DNA from: Gulosibacter hominis
GTDB lineage: Bacteria > Actinomycetota > Actinomycetes > Actinomycetales > Microbacteriaceae
Length of the DNA stretch: 64,000 bases
Direction: 5' to 3'
Assembly: GCF_904842695.1 (NCBI RefSeq)
Contig: NZ_CAJGWQ010000002.1
Span: 1 to 64,000, forward strand
Within the stretch, counting starts at the first letter, position 1. Every line of letters begins with the position of its first letter. This document shows positions 33,290 through 41,789 of this stretch, piece by piece. The translations under genes were made by a program, and so were the position numbers. The notes under the pieces are model-generated. The model did not search any database and was not told the origin of the DNA. It worked only from the letters and a program-made list of their open reading frames with translations.

Positions 33290-35521
33290 CTAGTCTTCGC
33301 GGATACACGCCACCGACGGCACACCATCGCGCGCCAGGCCGTGCGTGTCTCCCGCAAAACCGGGGAATTCATCGGCAATCGCCGACTCGACCACCAGGTA
33401 GTCGACCATCCGCTGGGTCACCCGCTCGCCAGGCACCACCAGCGGAATCCCCGGCGGGTAGGGCGTCAACAGCACCGCGGTGATGCGGCCCGCCAGCTCG
33501 GCCAGAGGCACATGCTCCACCTTCCCCGAGGTCATCGCGGTCCACGCATCTGCGGGCAGCATCGCCATCTCGGGGTCGTCGAGATAAATATCGGTCGATA
33601 GGTTCGCGAAGTCGGTCTCGCGGTAGCGTTCGTGCATCGCCTGGCACAGATCCGCCAGCCCGCGCCCGCGATAGCTTGGCTCTTCGGCGCAGAATCGCGG
33701 CATTACCCGCTCAAGCGGCGCGTTCTCGTCAAAGGCGCGCTTGAACCGGTGCAGCTCGGCAATCAGCGTGTTCCAACGCCCCTTGGTCACACCGATCGTG
33801 AACAGCACAAACAGGCTGTACAGCCCGATCTTCTCAACCACGATGCCGTGCTCGGCGAGGTATTTCGCCAGTACCGGCCCCGGAATCCCAATCTCGCCAA
33901 ACGAACCGTCAAGGTTCAGGCCGGGCGTGGTGAGCGTCACCTTCAGCGGGTCGAGCATCGTGAACTCGTTATCCACCGAGTCACCAAAGCCGTGCCAGGC
34001 ATCCTGCGGCCGTAGCAGCCAGTCGCTGCGATCGAGCTGGTCGGCACCCTGCGAGGTTTCGGGGCCCCACACCTCGAACCACCAGTCGCCGGGTTCGCGC
34101 TCGGCGCCGATGCGGGTGATGGCGCGGCGGAACTCGAGCGCTTCGGTGATGGCTTCGCCCACCAGCGCCCGGCCACCAACCCCGCGCATCATCTCGGCCG
34201 AAACATCGCAGCTGGCAATGATCGCGTACTGCGGCGAGGTGGAGGTGTGGATGAGATACGACTCGTTGAAAATCTCGCGGTCGAGCTGGCGGGTGGCCGA
34301 GTCTTGCACCAGCACCTGCGAGGCCTGCGAAAGCCCGGCGAGCAGTTTGTGGGTCGACTGTGTGGCATACACGAGCGACGATTCGGTGCGCTCGGCAGTG
34401 TTGTCGACGGCGTGCATATCGCGGTACAGCTCGTGGAATGCGGCGTGGGGCACCCAGGCCTCATCGAAGTGCAGCGCCTCGACATGCCCGTCGAGGGTGC
34501 GCTTAATTTCGCTGGCGTTGTAGAGGATGCCGTCATAGGTCGACTGCGTCAGCGACAAGATCTTGGGCGTTGCGTCGGGGTTTTCAACCAGCGGATGGTT
34601 GCGGATGCGTTCGCGGATCGCTTCGGGATCGAACTCGCTGCGCGGGATCGGGCCGATAATGCCGGCCCGGTTGCGGGTCGGGCGCAGATAGATCGGCACG
34701 GCGCCGGTCAGCATCAGGCTGTGCAGGATCGACTTGTGGCAGTTGCGGTCAACCAGCACCACATCGCCGCGGTTCACGCACGAGTTCCACACGACCTTGT
34801 TTGAGGTCGAGGTGCCGTTAGTCACAAAAAACAGGTGGTCGGCGCGGAAGGTTTCGCTGGCGCGCTGTTCTGATTCGGCGATCGGCCCCGAGTGGTCGAG
34901 CAGCTGACCGAGTTCTTTCACCGAGCTCGACACATCGGTGCGCAGCATGTTTTCGCCAAAAAACCCGTGGAAGAGCGTGCCCACCGGCGACTTCAAAAAG
35001 GCGGTGCCGCCCGAGTGGCCGGGGGAGTGCCACGAGTAGGCGCCGTCGTTTGAATAGTGAATGAGCGACTTGAAAAACGGCGGCGCAAGTTCGCGCAGGT
35101 AGTTGGCGGCTTCGCGCTGGATGGTGCGCGCCGCGAACGCGGGCGTGTCTTCGTGCGCGTTGACGACACCTTCGATTTCACTGAGCACCTCGACGGGGAT
35201 GCGGCGAGCGGTGAGCTGTTCGCCATACAGGTACATCGGGATGCGTTCGTTCTGTCCTCGCACCACCGCGACAAATTCGCGCAGCGCATCCATGTGCCGG
35301 TCATCCTCGCTGGTCATAGCGCGTGGATCTACCACGTACACGACAGCCGAGTTGTCGGTGGTGAGGCGGCCGAATGCGTTGGCGTCGTCAACCGTGTGGA
35401 TGTGTTCAACGGTGGTGCCCGAATCACGCAGGGCGGTTTCGAGCGCGTCGAGCGCCGCCCAGGTTTCGGGGGCGGGCTGTACCGAATTGGTGACGATCGC
35501 GATGGGGAAGTCGATGGTCAT
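33290..35521 (-). CDS. PLP-dependent Orn/Lys/Arg decarboxylase (AdiA/LdcI fold)
   Basis: Amino-acid decarboxylase of 743 residues. It has an N-terminal wing/linker domain (about 1-140), then the PLP domain with FFVTNGTSTSNK, LHFDEAW and the Schiff-base lysine K392 in QSTHKLLAGLSQASQV, and a C-terminal domain. Length and lysine position are closest to E. coli arginine decarboxylase AdiA; lysine or ornithine remains possible. The ATG follows GAAGG; the longer frame is not used. A strong terminator follows. The divergent succinate-semialdehyde dehydrogenase suggests a polyamine/GABA-type route, but this is inference. Confidence 0.9.
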   Translation of the reverse strand: MTIDFPIAIVTNSVQPAPETWAALDALETALRDSGTTVEHIHTVDDANAFGRLTTDNSAVVYVVDPRAMTSEDDRHMDALREFVAVVRGQNERIPMYLYGEQLTARRIPVEVLSEIEGVVNAHEDTPAFAARTIQREAANYLRELAPPFFKSLIHYSNDGAYSWHSPGHSGGTAFLKSPVGTLFHGFFGENMLRTDVSSSVKELGQLLDHSGPIAESEQRASETFRADHLFFVTNGTSTSNKVVWNSCVNRGDVVLVDRNCHKSILHSLMLTGAVPIYLRPTRNRAGIIGPIPRSEFDPEAIRERIRNHPLVENPDATPKILSLTQSTYDGILYNASEIKRTLDGHVEALHFDEAWVPHAAFHELYRDMHAVDNTAERTESSLVYATQSTHKLLAGLSQASQVLVQDSATRQLDREIFNESYLIHTSTSPQYAIIASCDVSAEMMRGVGGRALVGEAITEALEFRRAITRIGAEREPGDWWFEVWGPETSQGADQLDRSDWLLRPQDAWHGFGDSVDNEFTMLDPLKVTLTTPGLNLDGSFGEIGIPGPVLAKYLAEHGIVVEKIGLYSLFVLFTIGVTKGRWNTLIAELHRFKRAFDENAPLERVMPRFCAEEPSYRGRGLADLCQAMHERYRETDFANLSTDIYLDDPEMAMLPADAWTAMTSGKVEHVPLAELAGRITAVLLTPYPPGIPLVVPGERVTQRMVDYLVVESAIADEFPGFAGDTHGLARDGVPSVACIRED

Positions 35522-35829
35522 GTCTTGCCTTCGCGGTGGGCGGTAACCGTATGGGCTACCGGCGGGTGGATGCACAGCCACTTTGCTGTGCTCCAGCAGC
35601 CTAGCGTGAAATGTGAACGTCATTCGCATCCGATTTTGAGGTGCCGGGTGTCATTTCGGGTGCGGATGCGTGCGCGTGCACAACCCTATTGTGGTGCCCG
35701 AGTGCGCCGGCACTAAGGCGACGTTCTGGTTGCCGGTGTAGTTTCGATTCAGTGCATCCGTCAGCGTCGACCACCGTGTGGCGAGCGTAAACGCGGATCC
35801 GCATCATTTGGAACTTTAGAGAGGCACAG
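35522..35829. other. Divergent intergenic region (decarboxylase / SSADH)
   Basis: About 308 bases with both promoters. There is no convincing -35/-10 pair or operator; several GGATGC words. The right end has GAGAGG as ribosome binding site for the dehydrogenase gene. Confidence 0.5.
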
Positions 35830-37305
35830 ATGAGCTACCCCACCGAAGCAGAACTGCTCGCCAAACTCCCCACGCAGCTGTACATCAACGGCGAATGGGT
35901 TGACGGTGAGAACGAACCGTTCAGCGTCTACGACCCGGCCACCGGCGAAGAATTGGTCAAGGTTGCAAACGCCACCCCCGCTCAGGCAAAGGCAGCTCTC
36001 GACGCTGCGGTCGCGGTGAAGGACGAGTGGGCACGCACCACTCCGCGTCACCGCTCCGACCTGCTGCGCGCGGCATTCGACAAGATCAACGAGATGCGCG
36101 ACGAATTTGCGCTGCTGATGACTCTCGAAATGGGTAAACCGCTCAACGAATCGCAGGGTGAGGTCACCTACGGCGCCGAATATGTGCGCTGGTTCTCAGA
36201 GCAGGCACCGCGCGTGCTCGGTCGCTACGGCTCGACCCCCGAGGGCAACGCCCGCATGATCGTTTCGAAGCACCCGGTTGGCCCCTGCTTCCTCATCACC
36301 CCGTGGAACTTCCCGCTGGCGATGGCCACCCGCAAGATCGCTCCGGCGCTCGCGGCCGGTAACACCTGCGTGGTGAAGCCCGCATCGCTCACCCCGCTGA
36401 CCACGCTGCTGTTCGTGAAGGTGCTCGAAGAGGTCGGCGTTCCCGCCGGTGTGGTCAACGTCATCACCTCGCGCGACACCGCCGGTGTGTCGAACCAGAT
36501 CATGGAAGACCCGCGCCTGCGCAAGGTTTCGTTCACCGGTTCAACGCCGGTGGGTGTTGGCCTGCTCAAGAAGGCTGCCGACAACGTGCTGCGCTCGTCG
36601 ATGGAGCTCGGCGGTAACGCACCGTTCGTGGTGTTTGAAGACGCCGACCTCGACAAGGCAGTTGAGGGTGTGCTCGCCGCGAAATTCCGCAACATCGGCC
36701 AGGCATGCACCGCCGCTAACCGCATTTACGTGCACTCGTCGATTGCTGACGAGTTCGCGAAGCGTGTCGGTGAGAAGGTTACCGCCTACAAGATGGGCCG
36801 CGGCACCGAAGACGGTGTGGTGATCGGTCCCCTCGTCGAGCAGAAGGCGGTCGACAAGGTCGACTCGCTCGTGCAGGATGCGGTTGCTCGCGGCGCCGAG
36901 GTTGTCACCGGTGCGAAGCGCGGTGAGGGCGCAGGCTTCTTCTACGAGGCCACGGTGCTCAACAATGTTTCGCCGGATGCGGACGTGTGCCGCGAAGAGA
37001 TTTTCGGCCCGGTGCTGCCGATCGTGCAGTTCGACACCGAGGATGAAGCCGTCGAGCTCGCCAACGGTTCGGAATACGGCCTCATGTCGTATGTCTACAC
37101 CGAAAACTTCTCGCGCGGTCAGCGCATGATGGACCGCATCGAGGCAGGCATGATGGGCCTGAACGTCGGTGTGCTCTCGAACGCCGCCGCACCGTTCGGT
37201 GGTGTGAAGGCTTCGGGTCTCGGTAAGGAAGGCTCGTTCGAAGGTATCGAGGAATACCTCAACACGAAGTACACGGCGGTTCCCGACCCGTTCGCAGACC
37301 AGTAG
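35830..37305 (+). CDS. gabD: NAD(P)-dependent succinate-semialdehyde dehydrogenase
   Basis: Aldehyde dehydrogenase of 491 residues converting succinate semialdehyde to succinate. C293 is in GQACTAANRIYV and E259 in MELGGNAPFVVFEDAD, both typical of SSADH; SFTGSTPVG is the cofactor loop and GLGKEGSFEGIEEYL the C-terminal signature. Succinate semialdehyde is also an end product of homoprotocatechuate meta-cleavage, so it may serve the hpa operon 17 kb away as well as a GABA route. A strong terminator follows. Confidence 0.94.
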   Translation: MSYPTEAELLAKLPTQLYINGEWVDGENEPFSVYDPATGEELVKVANATPAQAKAALDAAVAVKDEWARTTPRHRSDLLRAAFDKINEMRDEFALLMTLEMGKPLNESQGEVTYGAEYVRWFSEQAPRVLGRYGSTPEGNARMIVSKHPVGPCFLITPWNFPLAMATRKIAPALAAGNTCVVKPASLTPLTTLLFVKVLEEVGVPAGVVNVITSRDTAGVSNQIMEDPRLRKVSFTGSTPVGVGLLKKAADNVLRSSMELGGNAPFVVFEDADLDKAVEGVLAAKFRNIGQACTAANRIYVHSSIADEFAKRVGEKVTAYKMGRGTEDGVVIGPLVEQKAVDKVDSLVQDAVARGAEVVTGAKRGEGAGFFYEATVLNNVSPDADVCREEIFGPVLPIVQFDTEDEAVELANGSEYGLMSYVYTENFSRGQRMMDRIEAGMMGLNVGVLSNAAAPFGGVKASGLGKEGSFEGIEEYLNTKYTAVPDPFADQ

Positions 37306-37319
37306 TTCGCTAGCGTGCA

Positions 37320-37371
37320 CCGCCCGCGGCTAGGCAAACCTCGAGTTGCCGGCCGCGGGCGGTTTGCGTTT
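37320..37371 (+). terminator. Intrinsic terminator after gabD
   Basis: 11-bp stem CCGCCCGCGGC (37320-37330) with GCCGCGGGCGG (37352-37362), followed by TTTGCGTTT. It lies 14 bases after the stop codon and between convergent genes. Confidence 0.85.
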
Positions 37372-37442
37372 CAATAACGAGCCCGGTGGGCCGGCTGGCC
37401 CGGCGAATCAGCTGGCTGGTCGGGTAACCCGGCGGGGTCGCG

Positions 37443-38438
37443 CTAGTTCGTATATACCAGCCGGTGTCCCGCATCCATTGCGTCAAGATCACCGTCGTGA
37501 CCCGCACGTGCCGCCCGATAGCCGAGCACATACGCGTAGGCCAAATAGCTCAGCAGCGCCACCGCGCCGATGCCGATTTTCACGGCCCACGGCCAGTCTT
37601 GGCGGGTTACGAAACCTTCGATCAGCCCCGAGATGAACAGGAAGATCGTGGTGCCGACCGCGGCGATGACCAGCGTGCGTCCAGCGATGCCCGCGCTCAC
37701 CAGGCGAGGCTGCGGCCCCGGCACGATGAGCGACCAAAACAGGGCAAAGCCGGTGCCGGCGGCGACGAAGATCATGGTCAACTCGAGCAGCCCGTGTGGT
37801 GCAATCCACAGGAAAAAAGCGTCGAGGTGGCCAAAGTGCGCCAGCACTGCGGCCGAGGTGCCCAGCGCGACAGCGTTCTGCACCAGCATCACGATCGGAA
37901 AGATGCCGGTAAAACCGAACGCGATACACAGCGCGGCAATCCAAGCATTATTGGTAAACACTCGTGCCGCGAACGCGGTTTCGCTGTATTCCGAGTAGTA
38001 GTTGATGAAGTCGTCTTCGGCGTATTGCTGCAGGCCAGCCTCAGTGCCATAAAACTGCAGCAGTTCGGGGTTCATTTGATGCCAGAAGAATGATCCCATC
38101 GCAACCAGCACGGTGAATAGTGCCGCCGCGAGCGTCCACCAGCGCACCCGGTAGAGGGATGCGGGTAGCTGTTCGACAAAAAATTCCTGCAGCGTCAGCA
38201 GAGGGTTGCGGCGGATGCGCGTAAACCGCATCCGGGCTTGTGACATGAAGACCGAAAGCGTGGCGGTTTGGGCCGATTCGCCATAGGTGGTGCGCATGGC
38301 CGAAATATCGCTGGCACCCGACTGGTAGCGGGCGATGAGTTCGTCGGCTTCAACGCCAGTGAGCTCGCGTTTATTCGCGAGCTGTCGCAAGCGCTGCCAC
38401 TCTGCCTGCCGGGCTTCGGCGTAAATGTCCATGTCCAT
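37443..38438 (-). CDS. Stage II sporulation protein M family (SpoIIM/DUF95) membrane protein
   Basis: Membrane protein of 331 residues. The N-terminal soluble part (ARQAEWQRLRQLANKRELTGVEADELIARYQ) and the following hydrophobic segments (NNAWIAALCIAFGFTGIFP, HGLLELTMIFVAAGTGF) match the actinobacterial SpoIIM-like group, present also in non-sporulating genera. It belongs to the conserved RDD/SpoIIM/DUF58/MoxR neighbourhood (Rv3692-Rv3695 in Mycobacterium tuberculosis). I chose ATG at 38438 with GGAAAG about 11 bases upstream; ATG at 38432 or 38456 is possible. Confidence 0.85.
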   Translation of the reverse strand: MDMDIYAEARQAEWQRLRQLANKRELTGVEADELIARYQSGASDISAMRTTYGESAQTATLSVFMSQARMRFTRIRRNPLLTLQEFFVEQLPASLYRVRWWTLAAALFTVLVAMGSFFWHQMNPELLQFYGTEAGLQQYAEDDFINYYSEYSETAFAARVFTNNAWIAALCIAFGFTGIFPIVMLVQNAVALGTSAAVLAHFGHLDAFFLWIAPHGLLELTMIFVAAGTGFALFWSLIVPGPQPRLVSAGIAGRTLVIAAVGTTIFLFISGLIEGFVTRQDWPWAVKIGIGAVALLSYLAYAYVLGYRAARAGHDGDLDAMDAGHRLVYTN

Positions 38439-38454
38439 GTGGTGCAATCTTTCC

Positions 38455-39321
38455 ATGACTACACGAGCGGACGCTGTCGGTTTGCCGACCGATTCAGACG
38501 AGATCATCGTCGGTGAGGGCGTTGCGCTGGCGGTGCCGCCCGCTGGATTCTTGTTGCGGGCGCTGGGATCGATCATCGATGTGGCGCTCATCGCGCTGGG
38601 TTATTTGCTCAGCCTCTGGCTGCTGGGGATGATTCTGGTTGCTTGGATACACGACACCGGCGTCATGATTGAAGACGCCTGGATTCCGGTGTTCATGATT
38701 ATTTGGGCCGTGTTTTGGGGGCTGGTGGTGCCGGTCACGATCGAAACGCTGTCGCACGGCCGCTCACTGGGGAAGCTCGCGGTGGGGATTCGGGTGGTGC
38801 GCCTGGATGGCGGCTCGATCAACTTCCGGCATGCGTTTGTGCGCGGGCTGACGGGATTGGTCGAGATTTTTATGACCTTCGGTTCGGTTGCGGCGCTGAC
38901 GGGCGTGCTGTCGCCGCGCGGTCAGCGGGTGGGCGATTTACTCGCCGGCACCTACGCGCAGCTGGAGCGGTTGCCGCGTCCGCAACCGCTGGTGTTGATG
39001 CTGCCACCGGGGCTCGAAAATTGGGCCGCGATTGCGGATGTTTCGCGGCTTCCCGACCGGGTTGTGCGACGCATCCGTGATTTCTTTTTGCAGGCCGACA
39101 AACTCACTCCCGCAGCTCGCAGCGCGCTGGCGGCTGATTTGGCGCGTCAGGCGAAACCCTACGTGCATCCGGTGCCAGATGTGGGGGCCGAGGTGTTCCT
39201 GGTGGCCATCACGGTGGTGCGCCGCGAGCGTGAGCGGCGCGCTCTTGAAGCCCGCGCCCGCCGCATCGCCCGCCTCACCCCGACCCTCGAACAGCTGCCG
39301 TATCAGCTCCCGAATCGTTAG
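38455..39321 (+). CDS. RDD-family membrane protein
   Basis: 288 residues. The RDD domain (GFLLRALGSIIDVALIALGY, SLGKLAVGIRVVRLDGG) has about three to four membrane segments and is followed by a cytosolic, arginine-rich C-terminal region. It is divergent from the SpoIIM gene with only 16 bases between the chosen starts, and no ribosome binding site precedes its ATG, so a leaderless message is likely. Two stem-loops follow the gene. Confidence 0.88.
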   Translation: MTTRADAVGLPTDSDEIIVGEGVALAVPPAGFLLRALGSIIDVALIALGYLLSLWLLGMILVAWIHDTGVMIEDAWIPVFMIIWAVFWGLVVPVTIETLSHGRSLGKLAVGIRVVRLDGGSINFRHAFVRGLTGLVEIFMTFGSVAALTGVLSPRGQRVGDLLAGTYAQLERLPRPQPLVLMLPPGLENWAAIADVSRLPDRVVRRIRDFFLQADKLTPAARSALAADLARQAKPYVHPVPDVGAEVFLVAITVVRRERERRALEARARRIARLTPTLEQLPYQLPNR

Positions 39322-39348
39322 GCGGTTCGGCACAAGACCGGCACAGTG

Positions 39349-39369
39349 AAAACCGCGGTTAGCGGTTTT
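39349..39369 (+). terminator. Intrinsic terminator after the RDD gene
   Basis: 8-bp stem AAAACCGC (39349-39356) with GCGGTTTT (39362-39369), 5-base loop, ending in TTTT. Confidence 0.65.
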
Positions 39370-39483
39370 CGAGCAGACCAGCACAGTGTCGACCGTGCGG
39401 GCGAACCGGCAAATGCCGCAAGAGCTCGCCCGCGGGACCAGGTGCTTGACGGTTCATAGTCTGGTGGTAGTCTCTCTATGAAC

Positions 39484-39530
39484 GCCCCGGTGATGCCTCT
39501 GTTTTGACACGCACCCGGGGCTCCTGTTTT
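39484..39530 (+). terminator. Second stem-loop between the RDD and DUF58 genes
   Basis: GCCCCGG (39484-39490) pairs with CCGGGGC (39515-39521) and is followed by TCCTGTTTT. The loop is long (24 bases). It lies between convergent genes. Confidence 0.5.
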
Positions 39531-39531
39531 C

Positions 39532-40836
39532 CTACAGCCGCCCGGCCTTCTTCAGTTCGAGGTACTTATCCGCCAGTAGGGGTGGCAGATCCAGTGGCGG
39601 TGCTGAAATTGGCACCGCGCCCGACTGGGTAATTGCCCGCTCAACTCGCCGTGCATCCAGAGTTGCCCGTTCGGCAGCCGCGGCCCGCAGCACCTGTTCA
39701 CGATCGCCCAACGTGGTCACCAGTTCTGCCACGCTCGGGTCGCTTGCCGAAGCGACCACCACGAGGTGCTTTCGGGTGATGTCGGGCAGCATTTCGAGCA
39801 GCGGCCGCGATGCGGCGGCGTGCTCGGCAGTGGTGAGCAGCACCACGAGTGCCCGCTGCGTGGTGAATTCGCGCACCAGCCGGGGAATATCGTTCCACGC
39901 GGTTTCGATGAGCTCGGGTTCGACGGTCGCCATCGACTCAACCATTTTTGATAGCAGTGTGGCACCGCTGGCATCGTGCACCCGTGCCCGCACCCGGCGG
40001 TCGTAGGCGATCAGCGACACCCGGTCGCCGGCTTGGCTGGCCAGCGCGGCCAGCAGCAGGGATGCTTCGATTGCGGTGTCGAGGCGGGTTTCGTCGCCGA
40101 TGCGGGCGGCCGCCGCGCGTCCGGTGTCGATGACAATAATGACCTGCCGGTCGCGTTCGGGTCGCCAGGTGCGCACCACGAGGTCTTGTTTACGGGCGGT
40201 TGCACGCCAGTCGATCGACCGCACATCGTCGCCGCGCACATAGTCGCGCAGCGAGTCGAATTCGGTGCCCTGGCCGCGCACCTGCAGGGTGGTGGCGCCG
40301 TCAAGTTCGCGCAGCCGCATCACCCGCGACGGCAGGTGCCGGCGCGAATTGAATGGCGGCAGCACCCTTACCCGGCCCGGTGCACTGATGGTGGCCTGTC
40401 GCGCCAGCAGATGCAGGGGTCCCCATGACCGGATCACCACGCCCGCGGTGGTGCGGTCGCCGCGACGCCACGGATGCAGCGTGTGCGTGAGCGCTCGACG
40501 CTCGCCGGCAGGGATGACGACACGATCACGCATCCTGCCCGCCCCGGCCGACGGTTCCCACAGATCACGGAACTGGGCGTGCATCCCGCGCCCCAGATTG
40601 GTGATCAGCACGCGCGACTCAACCGGTTCGCCGAGCCGCACTCGGCCGGGAAGTTCGCGTTCAATGCGCACTTTTCGTGCCGGTGCTGCCAAGCTCAGGT
40701 CGATGATGCCGAGCAGCAGCCAGCAACCGAGCACCGCGCCGAGGGTGCCAAAAGCGCTGCTCGGTGCATCCCCGAATATCACCAGCGGGATGATGCCAAC
40801 GAGCAGTAGCGCCGCGTAGAGAGGACTGATTGCCAC
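39532..40836 (-). CDS. DUF58 (VWA-like) protein
   Basis: 434 residues: two N-terminal membrane segments, then the DUF58 domain with SLRDYVRGDDVRSIDWRATARKQDLVVR, which resembles a von Willebrand A fold (DTGRAAA in a MIDAS-like place). DUF58 proteins are partners of MoxR ATPases, and here the gene overlaps the moxR stop by one base (TAGTG). The pair probably acts as a chaperone/maturation unit for envelope or enzyme complexes. Confidence 0.9.
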   Translation of the reverse strand: MAISPLYAALLLVGIIPLVIFGDAPSSAFGTLGAVLGCWLLLGIIDLSLAAPARKVRIERELPGRVRLGEPVESRVLITNLGRGMHAQFRDLWEPSAGAGRMRDRVVIPAGERRALTHTLHPWRRGDRTTAGVVIRSWGPLHLLARQATISAPGRVRVLPPFNSRRHLPSRVMRLRELDGATTLQVRGQGTEFDSLRDYVRGDDVRSIDWRATARKQDLVVRTWRPERDRQVIIVIDTGRAAAARIGDETRLDTAIEASLLLAALASQAGDRVSLIAYDRRVRARVHDASGATLLSKMVESMATVEPELIETAWNDIPRLVREFTTQRALVVLLTTAEHAAASRPLLEMLPDITRKHLVVVASASDPSVAELVTTLGDREQVLRAAAAERATLDARRVERAITQSGAVPISAPPLDLPPLLADKYLELKKAGRL

Positions 40837-41789
40837 TAGACCGGCACCCGCACCTGCTGCATGATCGACGCGAGCACCGAGTCAGCCGAGACTCCCTCGA
40901 GCTCGGCCTCGGGCTCGAGCGCGACGCGGTGTCGCCACACCGGCTGCACCAGGTGCTGGATGTGGTCGGGCGTCACCGCCGGGTAGCCGTGCAGATAGGC
41001 GAGGGCCTTCGCCGCGCGCAGCAGCATGGTGGCACCACGCGGTGATACGCCCATTCGCACCGACGGTGATTGTCGAGTGGCGCGGGCGAGATCGACCATA
41101 TAGGCGAGGATTTCGGGGCTGGCCTGCACCTGCTGCGAGGCCCGCTGCGCCTGCAAAATTTCGTCGCGGCCAATCACGGCCCGCACTCCGGCGGTGTTGA
41201 GATCGCGCGGCGAAAAACCGGCGGCGTGACGGCGCAGCACCTCAAACTCGGCGTCGCGCGGGGGCAGATCGAGCACGAGCTTCATGAGGAAGCGGTCAAG
41301 CTGCGCCTCTGGAAGCGAATAGGTGCCCTCAAATTCGATCGGGTTCATGGTGGCGGCAACCATGAATGGTTCGGGCAGTGGTCGGGTGACACCGTCGGCC
41401 GACACCTGCCGCTCTTCCATCGCCTCGAGCAGTGACGACTGGGTTTTGGGCGGGGTGCGGTTGATTTCGTCGGCGAGCAGCAGGTTGGTAAATACCGGCC
41501 CTTCACGAAACTCGAATTCGCCGGTGCGGTTGTCGTACACGAGCGAGCCGGTGACATCCCCGGGCATCAGGTCGGGGGTGAACTGCACTCGCTTGGTGTC
41601 GAGGCTGAGCGCCTGGCTGAGGGTTCGCACCAGCAGGGTTTTGGCGGTGCCGGGCACACCTTCGAGGAGCACGTGCCCGCCGGCGAGTAGTGCCACCAGC
41701 AGGCCATCCACGGCTTCGTCCTGGCCGACGACGGCCTTACCGACTTCGGCGCGTACCTGCGCGAGTTGATTACGAATTGAATCGGTCAT
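40836..41789 (-). CDS. MoxR-family AAA+ ATPase
   Basis: AAA+ chaperone-like ATPase of 317 residues: Walker A GVPGTAKT, Walker B LLADEINRTPPKTQSSLLEAMEE, and sensor regions MVAATMNPIEFEGTYSLPEAQLDRF. The ATG at 41789 with GAAGGAAC upstream is preferred to a longer frame; it overlaps the end of the DUF4350 gene by 20 bases. Within the DUF58/DUF4350/DUF4129 operon. Confidence 0.93.
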   Translation of the reverse strand: MTDSIRNQLAQVRAEVGKAVVGQDEAVDGLLVALLAGGHVLLEGVPGTAKTLLVRTLSQALSLDTKRVQFTPDLMPGDVTGSLVYDNRTGEFEFREGPVFTNLLLADEINRTPPKTQSSLLEAMEERQVSADGVTRPLPEPFMVAATMNPIEFEGTYSLPEAQLDRFLMKLVLDLPPRDAEFEVLRRHAAGFSPRDLNTAGVRAVIGRDEILQAQRASQQVQASPEILAYMVDLARATRQSPSVRMGVSPRGATMLLRAAKALAYLHGYPAVTPDHIQHLVQPVWRHRVALEPEAELEGVSADSVLASIMQQVRVPV

